The notes below the pieces were generated by a model. The model ran no database searches and was not told where the DNA came from. It saw only the letters and a list, made by a program, of their open reading frames with translations. From contig CM066915.1 of the NCBI GenBank assembly GCA_033964015.1, forward strand, positions 11,679,573 to 11,743,572: a stretch of DNA of 64,000 nucleotides. Direction: 5' to 3'. The DNA comes from Scolanthus callimorphus. Its lineage: Eukaryota; Cnidaria; Anthozoa; Actiniaria; Edwardsiidae. The translations under genes were made by a program, and so were the position numbers. Below, piece by piece: positions 31,440-44,395 of the stretch. Position 1 is the stretch's first letter. Each line of letters opens with the position of its first letter.

Positions 31440-32390
31440 TACGTATTATTGTTCTTTCTGCGGACAGTAGACTTACAAATCGCACCATAATTGATACAAA
31501 AATACACAGAAGTTTATAGCATCCAATACTTGATATCGGTTGAGTGATTGCTTTTCACTGATAGTTTCTAAGAAACCTTTTTCCTGAAAGAGAAATGGAA
31601 TTTGGGAAGGCCAGACAATTCGCCTTGACTTTGGATAAACAAGCTTATGTTATTGTCAGCTCCTATAACTATAAGATATTCGGAATGATCAAAAACATGC
31701 AATATTAGGAAAATATTTGAAGGATATCAATCAAAAACTTCATTTGAGCAGTTTTACCTTATTTGTAGAGATAAAAAGAAAAACGATGAACTTATAAGCG
31801 TGACGCATATGGAAATCTTGTCACGCAACAACAACAAGATATTGACTCAACTTCAAATCACTTCCAAATCTCCACGGCGCGCTGTGCCGCAGATTTTTTT
31901 GCATAATTCTGAAGGAAATTACCTAATCTACAAATTTTAGGGTGCATCTTAGCTGCTGGAAGTGTCACTTTCGAAAACAGGACGGGTTTTCAACCCCTAC
32001 CTTTTCAAATGTCGTAAGGGACGCCTTCGAATGAGCTTGATTTTCTTACAAAAATCATTAAAATGTAATCAAGATTTCACCTTCAGAAGAAAGATTGTAC
32101 AATAAATCACCAAGAAAATATAATTTGAGTTGTCGTTTTTGATGCGAAAGTAAAAATTTCAGGCGCGAAAACTGCTCTCCGTGACTAGGAGATTTTGGCG
32201 TTTTGGAAGGCTTCTCACCCCGTCTGGTCAAAATTCATAAAACTTCCCGAAAATAATTACTGAGATCCTTAAAACTGCATTTTGGTAGTAGGCATAGATA
32301 GTACTTTCTGTGATATAAATATCAGGACAGGTTTGTTCCGAACCCGAAATCGAGTGGTCCGTTCTTACAGAGACAGCCTCTTAATACTTC
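31440..32390 (-). repeat. Right arm of the long inverted repeat (partner 22755-23690)
   Basis: Reverse complement of the left arm; similarity ends near AGACAGCCTCTTAA at 32384. A 73-codon frame starting inside it is not supported as a gene. Confidence 0.8.
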
Positions 32391-32844
32391 TTCTGTATGT
32401 CCTTTCGATGATCCCGTCAGCGTTGACCGAATATTGTACACTAATGACGTGCTTTTTAGATTTTAAATTTGCGACACTCCGCTTTGTCACTGATGCCACT
32501 TGAAAACTGAGGTCTATTTAACACTTTTTTTATTACTGCCCAACTTTTTTAATTTTTGAACCAAAATTTCAACTTTTTCTTGTCTAAGTGCGATTTAACT
32601 GCTACCCTGATCTAAAATGAGTTATTTTGGGTATTTTGACACTTGACGGTCAGCTGCTATTAAATTATATAATTTTATAAGCAATTTTCATATTCTCTGC
32701 AAAACATGATCTTTTCTATCAGTCAAACTCATGTTCAATGAAGCAAGGAAAACATACGAAGCCAAACAACATATAGCGAAGGAAGGAAATCGCCTACGGC
32801 CGGGTATCATGAAAGAAAATGGGGAGCCTCTGTTTCAGTTTCTC

Positions 32845-33380
32845 TTTTGATGGATACTTCCAGAGATAGTAGTGCTTTATCGAGTTATTATAAAATGACC
32901 ACAGAGGAACGGTATATCGCTAGACTAGTTTGATACGTTTTTTACTTTTCTTCAAAATTCTTGTTATTTTAACATTTATGTTTGTTTTTAGTGAGGTGTG
33001 ACTGTTAAAGGTTGTTTAAGTTTTCATTGAAATTTGTAGTGTGTATATGTAGTACGGCTTAAAAACTAGACGTTTCAATTTTGTGGCGTGTTTCCTCTTC
33101 TCAAGATTCAATTTCAAAATCGAACGCCCTGACATAGTTTCTCAGTGGTCAGTTTAGATCAGCACTATTATCTCTGCAAGTATCCATCAAAGGGCGTCGC
33201 TCTAGGTGTACATCGACCGAATGTACTTTGCTTTGTCATGGTCCTAAGTTTCAAGACTTTTGAGAGACTTTAAGCGTTGTTTCTAAAATATATTTTTTAG
33301 ATAATATAAACTCCATGGTTGTAAAACTGGAAGTACCCATTGGGGCGTGGCCCCACCTCTCAAGTTATTTGCAACTATAA
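32845..33380. repeat. Fragments of the 295-bp repeat in both orientations
   Basis: 32845-32940 matches the family in plus orientation (TTGATGGATACTTCCAGAGA); 33120-33380 matches in minus orientation (CAAAGGGCGTCG, GGGGCGTGGCCCCACC). The DNA between is unrelated. Confidence 0.75.
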
Positions 33381-33920
33381 ATACATTCTAGAGGCCCCAC
33401 GGTGGTGAGTTACTAAGTGGAATTGCTCCAGCTCATGACCCCTGGTCACGTGATGACGCTCTCCCGCAATCAACAGCTGACTTAGCTTTGGAATACACGC
33501 AATACGCGTCTCTGAATTGTACTTCTCCTCCCATAGTAACAATAAATCCCCCTAGCCTCCCACTGCTGTTAAGCATAGAGCAAGTCTTTAGCTTGCACAC
33601 TACACACTAGGGCTAGGACAGGAGAGCATCTAGACATCGACATCATACTGTAAGCTAAGTCGGTTTTCTCATTAAAAAGTACATAAATCGAGGAAATGCT
33701 CATTCTGTACTGTATTAAATCAATGGATTATGGTATTATTAGAATCAGGAAAGGCTATTCTGTAAAATGAGTTCAGAAACCATGGTTTGTTTAGTCATTT
33801 CTCCACGATATGACCCGAAATATGGATTTTTCCTACCCCTACAAGGGAAAATATGGGGCGAACTTCTCTACCACCCCCTAAACAACAGCATTTCAGAACA
33901 CAGATTCAAGCTTACGAAGC
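33381..33920. other. Upstream region of the 34-46 kb gene
   Basis: A 98-codon frame from 33767 and a frame from 33853 run into the donor of exon 1 but are out of phase with exon 2. They are rejected in favour of the ATG at 33921. The region probably holds the promoter and 5' UTR. Confidence 0.35.
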
Positions 33921-36320
33921 ATGGCTTCGATGTCGGGGCAGAGCGAGGAAATTGGGTAAGTTTCGAGCATTTTTTTCCCCCGATTCCGATGTCGACTATA
34001 CCCAGGACGCCATCTTGGTTTCGACTGAGAGTCACTTTATGTCCTTCGCTGACATTTAGGTAATTTTATGCCGATTTTTTGTCTTTTAGAGATGTTTCTA
34101 ATGTTCCTCAGTACTGTGCAAAGTCACGGAAATGTAGTAGAAAAAGAGGACACGGTGGGAGATGCGATACAAAAGGCAGACAATCTTCAAACCGCTTTTG
34201 GGAACACTCTCGAAAACAAATAGTTAATGACTTGAAGCGAGAGTATAGGGAGAAGTGCGATCACAAAGAAACTGAGGTCGCTGAAAAAATTGCCCGTCTA
34301 AATGAGAAAGAAGCAGAGCTGATGGAACGAGAAAGACAAAGCAAGGAAGAAGTATCTAGTATAACGCAAAATAAGAAGGATGAATTAGGTAAGATGTAAG
34401 CTTCTTTAATTAAGACTTAGCTTAATAATAAACTCTTAAAATTGGTAATTATTTCTTATATTATTTGTTTTTATTTTTGTTCCTTTTCTGCTTAGTAAGT
34501 AAGTTCCAATTTACTGCCGTTGTTTGGTCTCTCTCATCTCTTTTTTTCAATAGTTGAAAAACTCCATTCCAAAAATATCTTACTTTCACTTAATTCTTAA
34601 GTAATGACAGAAATTTTGTTTACTGTTAAATTAAAAAAAATAAAATTTTATCATTGTCTCTAAACAGATCAAAGTATTGAAGACTCAAGAATTGAAAAAG
34701 AAAAACTTGAACAAGAAATGCAGGAGAAGAAAAAGGCTCTAGATGAAATAACCAAACAATATGAGAAACTTAAAGTATTACTGGATCAAAAAACCTACGC
34801 TCGCACCAGGAGGCAGAAGAACCCTACAACACAACAAATGATTTCTTCACGTACCAATACCACTAGATTTAATCGTAAAAAGGAAACAACTAATATTTTA
34901 CAGTTTATCCATGGGGGGATGAAGGCTCACTGTATGGTGCATGGGATTTCCTGGCATCAAATGCCTCGAAAGAATTGATGGATAAATTTATTAGTGGGTA
35001 CAAGAGGGGAAAATTCTTACAGGGCATTTTCGGTAAAGCGGCTGATGCTTTTAACAAGTCAGAAGATGCACTTAAGCAAGCAGTCGCTATGAAATTTAAC
35101 AACCACCTGTCTCGAAGAAAGTTCAACCTTGTGTGTAAAACCCAAAGTTCAGCATTTGACCCCACACAAGAAACATGGCTACCTAGATGTATTAAACACA
35201 ACAATATAGAAATAGCATTGCCTAAAATAGTTAGTGATGGAAGGGTAGATAGATTTATTAAAAGTTTAGATATAGGTTTCGTATGTCAAATCCCTGGAGC
35301 TTCTGGTGTATCACGTACTGTCACAGGGCTAGTTTTTATGATTTTAGATTTGCATTTACGCCTGCCCCATTTGACTAGAAAGCTAATGTGGTTTAATGAT
35401 AATGAAAATCATTTTATATTTCAGTTTTCCGATGATGGGGCACCTGAAACAAGTGAACTTTCTATGTCTATAGGCTCACTAACTAGCTGGAATTTTGGAG
35501 ACAGGGTACGAAGCAGGGAATACCAATATTTATTACACTGCCTAAGTATAAATGAGAAAGATCCAGTCATGGAAGAGCTTTGGCTACAGCATTCTGATGA
35601 AATGCTTCTCCTAGAGGGAAATATCCTGAATGTTTGTGGTAGAGAATGTACAGTTGAATTCCAACCAAGTGCTGATCAGTCCTGGCAGAGCTGGGCCAAT
35701 AATGAACTCAATCAAGCAGCTACCTACCCAGGGGCGGATTTAGACGGTGCAACCGAAGCATCTGCTACGGTCAGATTTGAGCGACTTTTTTCATTTGTCC
35801 TCCTGAAGTCGTTTTGATAGCTCATAATTTATTTTATTCTGGTCTTCTACATTTATTTATCCTATACGCTAAACAGAATTGTCTACGTTATATTTTTGCC
35901 GCTCTCAATTAGACTTTAAAGTCACCTGTCGTTTTGCATATTCTCGTTGCGTATAGTGAGTCGAGCGCCTAATTTTATCGCTGATCTTCGACAAGTCAAC
36001 GACGCTGTTCGTTGCCGCCGAGAGATGATGCTATTTTTAGCGACTTTCCTATGATACTATATTTAGCGACTGTGTGGCTCCTATTGCCTGCTAAAAATAG
36101 TAATTCCAGCGCCTGTTGCTGGGGGTCTTGTTACTATTTTTGGTGAAACGGCTCCTGCTCGCTCCTGTCAGGCGACTAAAAATAACTTTTTGCCAGACGT
36201 ATTGAAACAGTTAGCCAATCAGAATGGAGCATTAACTTGCCTAGCGATCGTGCCTGGCTAGCTACATTTTGCGTCGCCTTTGAGAATGGATTCTTCCAGT
36301 ATTCTAATGAAGAGAGTGAC

Positions 36321-38433
36321 TGACTGGAAGCAGCGAGGTGGTACTCACTCGCCAATTTTTGCCGTTAAAATCAATTTTTAAAGCATCGGTTTGCAGTAAG
36401 CTCATTCTCTAAGCACAAGTCTATGCACCTAATATTCATCTTTCCCTGGAAAAATAATTTTTGTGAAAAAGAGTTTTTTAGGATCGAAAAATCATTATAA
36501 ATATCTCTGTTTTTATGCAAATTTGCATGTCCCAGCGTCACACGTTCAGCGCCTGGTGTAAAAATATTTTTACTTATTTCTTCATGGATAAAACATACAA
36601 CTCAAAATTTGCCATAAATCGAAGTTCCAATCCTAAATGAAATAACTTATATGGTATTTTCTTCAATATATGCATCTTCTTCGATATTATTAGCGAAAAC
36701 GTCTTTGCAATTTTCGTGTCCCAAAAATTTGATAATGTTAGCGTATTTCAGTTTTTTTAGATTTATTGTCAAAATAAGCAACGCCGCAATGAAACAAACT
36801 GAGCCAACTGTGGTCTATAGATTTTTATGTCGAAATGTGGCATTCTGACTGAGATCGGAAATAAGTTCTTGGAAATATAAAATTTCGAAGTTTACTGAAA
36901 GCATTGTCCCCCACAAAATTTAAAGCATAATAATACGACCGGGGTTTGCATTTCCTCTAATATATAGATAGCCATAAGCCTTATTGCACTAAGAAACTAC
37001 AGATGTGTGGTCTAGTAAAATTGCAGTCATTTGGTCTATTGCCCGGACTTATAGCCTATTTTGAGAGAGTTTAGCAATGGCGTGAAGTTTACTGAAAGTT
37101 TTGTCCCCCACTTCATAAAATTTACATATCTAAACAAACGACTGCAAATGTGATTGCTACCGAAGTTTGTTTCTAATTTCTTCGTTTACATTTAAAAAAA
37201 TTCAAGGTTTTTTGCTCAAACTATTCAAATATATACATCTGAGATTTCATTCGCACCGACGAGGTAGATTTCGGCTATAACACACGAGATTTAAAACTCA
37301 CTATGTTATTTTTGTAATTTATGCAATTCGGAAGAAATTCATTACAGTTTAGAAAAAGTTCTTCATTTTTTCTGTTTTTCAGATAATTTTAGCGCGCGAT
37401 TAGTTTCACATTTATCGCAAATCAACGGGAATTTATTCAAGACAATAGGTATCTTAGTAGATTTGAAGCGTTGTCTGTATTTTGCAAAAAAAATAGGTAT
37501 TTTGAACCACTGCCATTGCGTGTTATTAATAAAAAAAACTAAGAAAATTTGCACTCTAAGGTGGCTTATAGCAGTTTTTAGTTGACTCTTCGGTCTGGTA
37601 TGGCCTTTATCTCACGTGCTATACATAAACAGAAAGGCAAGCCACTTTACAAGAAACATGCAATTGATCGTTATATGTGTTTACATGTTTTGTTTAAATT
37701 GACGCTTCCATGGCAACGAAATGGCGGCCCTCCATTTTTTGAGTCGAAGAATCCACCCAGACATGCAAGATAACTTTTCGCAATACCAACGCCAATGAGG
37801 TCAGACTATAAGTTTGAAGAAATAGGCCAAGAGCGTTTCGAAGACCATTTTTTGTCAAGAAAATCAAGCGTAGTCAATCAAACTCGTGAGCCAATCAGAT
37901 CCTTTCCTAGTTTCGCCTAGTGCGACATGTCTGTTGCGACGTGTCTCGAAAAACAAGCCAAAGGAGTGCACTGAACAAGGATCCGATTGGCTCACACGAT
38001 TGTGATTGACTACGCAGCCAACTTAACTGCCAAAGGCTCACTAGATTTGAACCTACAGGGTCAGGTGTTATCAGAAACACTTGCAAATGGCATTTCTAAA
38101 AGAAAGGTTTTTATTTTAAACGTTGTGACTGGTGATTTTTCCAACTGTTATGTACCGTTCGAATTTTTGATATTGGGAGAGTGCAAGTGGTTTTTTTTGC
38201 AAAAGAAAGGAATTTTGCGTTTGACTAGTTACCAGACCCCACCCGGTAAGGAGATAAAATTGCTCATATTATCAGAAATATTGATCAAAATCAGTTGAAA
38301 AATAGATAATTGGACGTGTTTCTCTATAAACCATAGTGCAAAGTAGCCAAATGCAAAACGTTATAAGTAAAGAAAAATACGTCGCAAAACTCGCATGTGA
38401 CGGTAGTGAGTACCACCTCGCTGCTTCCAGTCA
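36321..38433. repeat. Nested inverted repeat with 29-bp ends
   Basis: TGACTGGAAGCAGCGAGGTG at 36321 has its complement ending at 38433; the match runs about 29 bp. It could be a separate 2.1-kb element inside the 4-kb one. No target duplication was found. Confidence 0.6.
37869..38015. repeat. 147-bp fold-back repeat
   Basis: CGTAGTCAATCA and GTGAGCCAATCAGATCC near 37869-37900 have imperfect complements at 37978-38015. Confidence 0.7.
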
Positions 38434-38620
38434 CTGAACTTCTTCGGGAATCTTCTCCAGTGCTCGGTAATGATGAAGATCTCAACATTCTTAGTGAAAA
38501 AAAAAAGAAATTAGGAATACAAACTCGTCGCACTGTGTGTAGTCACGCAGTACATTTGTGCGACGAGTTTGCGGAGTTGCAGTTGACAAGGCGACCAGAA
38601 AAGCATTTCTGCGTGAGGTA
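38406..38620 (+). other. Possible exon fragment carried by the 4-kb element
   Basis: An open frame reads LLPVTELLRESSPVLGNDED, then LGIQTRRTVCSHAVHLCDEF and RRPEKHFCVR, and ends at a GTGAG/GTAAGTT donor-like site. It overlaps one end of the nested inverted repeat. The family is unknown; it might be captured host sequence. Confidence 0.2.
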
Positions 38621-40650
38621 AGTTAAAGCACAAAAAGCTCTTTCCCTAATATCAAATCCGGCTGAGCATGACTATGAAGTTTAATTTATTTTAGTTAAAC
38701 TGTTTGAGCACAGCGTGAGATTAAAGTATTCATGCATTCTGGCCTTTTGCCTTCGAGTAACAGAAGCATGCAACCACGTTTATTCATAGCTGAATTGATC
38801 ACACCTAGCGACGCGTTCCCGCTTACAAGTTTCTCGTCAGAACAATTACCTGTCTTATGTGAATTATCGCCAAATCCTTTAAAAGTTTTTTCGCGTGGTC
38901 ACAGAAGAACAGGGAACCACGTTCAAGACGAGAAGCTAGTCTCTAGCGTGAATTCGGCTATATCGTTGAAGATCAACTTTAGACAGCATAATTAAAGTGT
39001 GTCCTTTCTGTATTCCAATAACTGATCGTTTCAGCCGATTTAGGTCGGATTGCCGAGATATTGCATGTCAGGGGCGTAGCTAGACATTTTGTTGACATAA
39101 GGTAACGGAAAAAAGTACCCCCGTCTTGTAAAAAGTAATTTTATGTGGACCCAATTCAATGCAACCGCCTTTAGAAAATGCCTCTTAGTCGCTACAAAAC
39201 TTGAACTAGTGCCAGGCTATGGTGGTGATGATGATGATGTACAATTGACGATTCCCGTTATAAGCGCGCATTCTTTCCTTTGGACACGACTACGAGGATG
39301 CACGTGTGAATACAAGCGCTTGGTTCATAAGCACACTACCGCTAATGAAACATGCATTCAATTTTGTTGGAATCGTTGGTTCTCACTGAACGAAAGCGGC
39401 GCAAGTGCAGGACGAAAGCTCAAACACGAGCCTAAAATAAACATAAACTAATTCACTTGCGCTCATGTGTTTACTTGATTCATACTAGACACAAGCGCAA
39501 GGGAACTCAACGCCTCGTTTTTCTTGCGTTTTTGTTGCAACTAGTTGACAACTAGTAACACAGTGCACTATCGGAAAATCACTTGAAACGTTTGTTGGAG
39601 GTATTTTTTTAAAACTACAACTACAACGCTATTTGAATAGATTTGATAACTGAATAAATTTGATAACGTCTCTTACCTGTCTAGTGTATACTTCTTTAAA
39701 CTGTATCCCCACCAATTGTTTTTTTTTTTCAAATTGTCAGCAATGATTGCGCTACGGTCAGATTTTTTCCTAAATCCGCCCCTGCTACCCATCACCATAT
39801 GCTAATGTTCATAAGGGTAACATGTGTGTGATGGGGGGTACTATTGGAACTCTGCCAACAGATACTTGGGTACCACCATCAAAAGAGAAAAGAAACAGAG
39901 ATCTAGAAAAACTAGATAACTTTAGGAAAACTCTGAAAAGTAGTCTAACTAAGCAACAAAAACATAGCAGGGAGTTAGAGTACATGAGAGAAAACGGACT
40001 AAGGCAGGTTGGACCTCCCCGAATTAGAGAGTTCTCAGACAGGCAGAGACCAGAACCAGTGCACTGTGAAATCAATGCATGGCAAAATATCCTTAATATA
40101 ATCTACAAAGAGGCCTTAAATAGAAATGTTGTGGATCATTTTCTTCGAGTCCTAAGTGCCCCAGTGGCAACAGCAACTACATCAGAAAAGGAAAAAACAA
40201 AAGTCAAACACAATTTACCACATGCTGAAGGTACTGGAGAAAGGGTATGAACGCGTTCCAAACTAGTTTGAGGTTTTCCAAAACTCAAAAAAATGGAGTC
40301 AAGCCATCACACAACTCTAAATCTCGAAACTTATTCAGAGCAATAAAATAAATCAACAACGGACCCTTCTATTTGTTGGCGCTATGTCGGTAAATCGTTC
40401 TAAATACATGACCATTACCCGATGTTGAAAAACACGCATTTTACACAGAACACAGCAATTTCATTAAACTCTTTATTGTGATATGAATTATTTCCTCTGA
40501 CATCAAAATCAATCGCAAAAACTGTGTTGTAAAAAAGTATTATTCTTCTGAACACGAAAAACTCTAGTATGAAACACTATACATATCAACTTTTCTTGTG
40601 TTTAAAAACTACTACGCGTTAAAGCCCGAAAAAATATGCTAGGAAATTCA

Positions 40651-40985
40651 TAGCCAATTGAACCTCCAACAAATGGCTAGGAAATTCTTAGCCATTTGAA
40701 CCTCGAACAATCTCGAACAAATGGCTAGGAAATTCTTAGCCATTAGAACCTCGAACAAATGGCTAGGAAATTCTTAGCCATTTGAACCTCGAACAAATGG
40801 CTAGGAAATTCTTAGCCATTTGAACCTCGAACAAATGGCTAGGAAATTCTTAGCCATTTGAACCTCGAACAAATGGCTAGGAAATTCTTAGCCATTTGAA
40901 CCTCGAACAAATGGCTAGGAAATTCTTAGCCATTTGAACCTCGAACAAATGGCTAGGAAATTCTTAGCCATTCGAACCTCTAAAT
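40651..40985 (+). repeat. Left sub-terminal array, 38-bp palindromic unit, about 9 copies
   Basis: Each unit holds AAATGGCTA-9 bases-TAGCCATTT, then a GAACCTCGAAC spacer. The period is 38 bp where clean. The array lies about 400 bp inside the left end of the 4.4-kb element. Confidence 0.9.
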
Positions 40986-41219
40986 AAGTGGCGTTAACTA
41001 CTGTAATCTCCCGCATAAAAGAACCTGGATTTTAACAACCTATTAGGCTAAGATTTGCTTATAAACCACGTTTTCTGTATTTTCAGTTCAGATTAGCACT
41101 TGTTTTATAAGCTAACATTCTAGGTTCTTATATGCGGGTGTTTGTGTTCTATAAAGAGTGAAAACAGTAATAGTTAAGTGAGTGTGCTACCTAGAGAAAA
41201 GGCTAAACATCAATGACGC

Positions 41220-41450
41220 AGAATAGTATTCATTTTGCCAGACCCGGAAAAAGTAAGGTGGAAATTTCCACCGAGCATCGTCGGACAAATCTAATGCTAA
41301 GTATTCATTTTGCCAGACCCCGAAAAAGAAGGTGGAAATTTCCACCAAGCATCGTCGGACAAATCTAATGCTAAAAGTCCGGATTTTGCCAGAGCAATAA
41401 AATGCTACTCGTAAAGCTAAAGCTTAGAGACTCCGAAAAGTGAGATGGAA
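41220..41450 (+). repeat. Inner repeat, 2-3 copies, about 80 bp
   Basis: AAGGTGGAAATTTCCACC and GCATCGTCGGACAAATCTAA recur about 80 bp apart. Inverted copies lie at 43550-43760. Confidence 0.8.
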
Positions 41451-41727
41451 GTTTCCAACCGTTACAGCGCTGTAAAAATACCATCTTCAAAGTCTAGAAA
41501 GCTACTGTGTTGGAAACTCTAGCAGCATTCCAAAATACAATGCTAAAGGTTTGCCTCATACTCTAAGAAAATATGAAATCCTTAAACTTAATGCATTAAC
41601 TTTAATTTCAACTTGAGTTTGTAAAAACGTCTTCTCGGCATTCGTTATCAGTTATTTATACATTTTGTCAATGGAACCCGCAGTGTCAAACCAGGCGTCA
41701 AAACACCGCCGGATGAGGCCACTAAAA

Positions 41728-41851
41728 TGAAATCGCAACGTAACATTTCCAGTCAGTCATGTCGAACAACATACTAATATGTACCTAGTCTAGGTACATA
41801 TTAGTATGTTGTTCGACGTGACTGACTGGAAATGTTACATTGCGATTTCAT
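41728..41851. repeat. Palindrome with 61-bp arms and a 1-bp centre
   Basis: The arms meet around GTACCTAG-T-CTAGGTAC at 41789 and extend to ATGAAATCGCAA on the left. Only about three mismatches are seen. Confidence 0.9.
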
Positions 41852-42206
41852 ATTTCGAACTATAACGTGGCTTCTTATAATAATACACTGGCAAATTCCT
41901 CGCGGAAATCTCAGACAAAGCACGGTCTCGATAGAAATAGATAACCGCAAACAATTTCCTGTAGCGAAGATGTTCGTCACAACTATTGAGTGCATACATT
42001 GTTCTTATGTCCAGGTTTCCTACGCAAAGTTCTCCTATTAACCCAGAATGGTAAATAGCCGAGGCTATATTACTTATATTATAGACATCAGCGTTTACCT
42101 TATATTCCATATCACCCGAGTAGGAAGATGTCGCAATCATGTCTCCGAGAGGAAACTTTGAACTGGTTTTAAAAGCTTGAAGGGCATATTGTTATTCGTT
42201 TGTAAA

Positions 42207-42416
42207 ATGTTCGCCCTTTCCTTCTTGCTTTTGTTTGGAAGTACAACTTTTGTCTACGGCCCTCGGTTGGCTTTTCCTTTCCTTTTACGTGACATTGTAG
42301 CCATCGACGGCCATAAGACTTATGTTCAAAATACAAAGGACAATGATCAGTCCGTTGCAAGAACATGCAGCACCCATGGTGTTGATGTTTATGAGTGGTC
42401 ACGTGTAAGGTCTTGA
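42207..42416 (+). CDS. Short frame with signal-peptide-like start
   Basis: From ATG 42207 the frame reads MFALSFLLLFGSTTFVYG, a good signal-peptide shape, then about 51 residues to TGA with one cysteine. It lies inside the 4.4-kb element. No family is recognised and there is no other support; it could be cargo or chance. Confidence 0.2.
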   Translation: MFALSFLLLFGSTTFVYGPRLAFPFLLRDIVAIDGHKTYVQNTKDNDQSVARTCSTHGVDVYEWSRVRS

Positions 42417-43549
42417 CCTATAATCCCGCGTTTTGATTGGTCATTAAATTTGCTTTCCTTTTTTGATTGGATAATTCGAAATTTAACTTTGAGTTGGTTT
42501 CAGCGCAGCATCCTCTAAACGGAAATAAACTTCATTGCTCGCTTTGCTTTGCAAAGGAAGAGTCTTCGGATAAAGAGAAGTCTGCGCTGCTTTTGTATGG
42601 TTACAATCACCAGGGCTGCTCCGGAAAATAACCGCTGGTACTACAAAATTCAAAATAATCAAGTTTGAAACGAAGAGTATGAAAGGTAAGCTTCAGTTTA
42701 TTTACAATATTAAGCACAGAAAATGTTCACTGGCTTTCTGTCCTTACTGGCTTTCTGTCCTTGCTAGACAGTACGCAGCAAGATATAGGCAGAAATGACT
42801 GCTTGCTGTTATTGTTATGGAAAGTATTTAGCTTCCCTCACTCCTAAATAGCTAGTATTAGATGCTCGGTGCAAAAACAATGCGACAGGCAGCTTTTTAC
42901 TATCAGTTTCAACGGAATAAAAGACAAACAAAGGGTAATAGTGTTACACGCAATAGAAAACAAACCGCTACTGAACAATTACAGATGCGCGATTATAATA
43001 AGTTTAAGGCATTACGGTGTAATTCAGTTTTTGCCCGAGTTTTTGGCTCTCTATTATAATAGTTAATACAATTTATGCTTTTGGCTTACATGTTGTTTAC
43101 CATTCTCAGGGCTCATTATAACTCTCTTCACCGGCTCAAGCCGAAATCAGCCTGACTCAACGAACCACGAACATATTTCTTACCGCGAAAATCTACTATT
43201 TGTTATTTTGCGATTCATCTAAACATATGAACGTCTTGATTGCATCGATAATCATCAGCGAATAATTACGTTATAAAATATATTTTCTACTCTCTGACTC
43301 TGAACGCACATAATTCTTGACAATTCATTATTTTCTGCTTTAGGTATCTACCAAAGCTCGTTTGATCTCCAGGAGAAGACAGTTATGATAATGGAACTAA
43401 AAACATTGCGTTTTACGCAGTGGCTAAATGACTGGTAACCGGTCAAGGTCTTCAGAATGCGTATAACAGACATTGAATAGAGAAAAAGAGTTACTCACTA
43501 TTTGCCTCTCCATCACTCTCTCTCTCTCTCTCTCTACTTTTAGCATTGC

Positions 43550-43760
43550 ATTTGACCAACAATGTATGATGGAAATTTCCACCTTACTTTTTCGGTGTCT
43601 GCCATATCCAGACTTTTAGCATAATATTTGTCCGACGATGCTTGGTACAAATTTCCACCTTACTTTTCGGGGTCTGGCAAAATCAAAAATTTTAGCATTA
43701 GATTTGTCCGACGATGCATGATGGAAATTTCCACCTTACGTTTCGGGGCTGGCAAGCCCA
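43550..43760 (-). repeat. Inner repeat, inverted copies
   Basis: Three copies of TGGAAATTTCCACCTTAC and TTTGTCCGACGATGC, reverse complement of the 41.2-41.4 kb repeat. A CT microsatellite lies just left (43516-43535). Confidence 0.8.
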
Positions 43761-44117
43761 GCGCTGTAAATTTCAAACATGGTGAATTTTTGGTAGTGAT
43801 GACACTCAATTTATGTTTTTTCTAACCAGAATAAGGACTTTTGGAAGGAAAATAACATTAGCCTTTACTTTTTGTCCAAACAATCTCTACTTCAGAATAC
43901 CGCACAGATAGAAGAGTCTGTAAAACGCTGATCATTATTGTATTGGTCTATGTTACTAACTATTTATACCTGTATACCTGTAAATAAAGTTTATACATTA
44001 TTATTGACATTTAAAATCGTTTTCTAATTGATATAGAAGTATTTTTTGTGTAATAAGTTGTAGATATCCACTCAAGTGGCTCGCACGCGCGCATAGAAAT
44101 AATGCGTTAGCCATTTC

Positions 44118-44395
44118 ACAGCTTGAACTTCCAAAAATGGCTAGGAAATTCTTAGCCATTTAACCTCTAAAAAATGGCTAGTAATTTCCTAGCCATTTTA
44201 GAGGTTCAACTGAATGGCTAAGAATTTCCTAGCCATTTGTTAGAGGTTCAAATGGCTAAGAATTTCCTAGCCTTTTCAAAGAGGTTCAACTGAATGGCTA
44301 AGAATTTCCTAGCCATTTGTTAGAGCTTCAAATGGCTAAGAATTTCCTAGCCTTTTCAAAGAGGTTCAAATGGCTAAGAATTTCCGAGCAAGTTT
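44118..44395 (-). repeat. Right sub-terminal array, mirror of 40651-40985
   Basis: The same GGCTAAGAATTTCCTAGCC unit appears in opposite orientation with GAGGTTCAA spacers, in five to six less regular copies. Confidence 0.85.

Larger units (their letters stand above)
35729..39784. mobile_element. 4,056-bp inverted-repeat element, TSD CTACC
   Basis: The ends are CAGGGGCGGATTTAG and its complement; CTACC flanks both sides (35724-35728 and 39785-39789), and the host frame is restored by removing the element plus one CTACC. CTACGGTCAGATTT occurs just inside both ends in the same orientation. No transposase frame is seen. Smaller inverted repeats are nested inside (36321-38433, 37869-38015), with a CAGGGGCGTAGCTAG word at 39068. 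CAGGGGCG ends are hAT-like, although a 5-bp duplication is shorter than the usual 8. Confidence 0.85.

Noticed and set aside
33767..34063. 98-codon frame as first exon of the 34-46 kb gene
   Set aside because: It meets the donor at 33955 in phase 0, which makes exon 2 hit a stop at once; the ATG at 33921 is in the correct phase.
40651..40985. Regular 38-bp repeats resembling a CRISPR array
   Set aside because: Units and spacers are all the same, the context is a eukaryotic DNA element, and a mirror copy lies near its other end.
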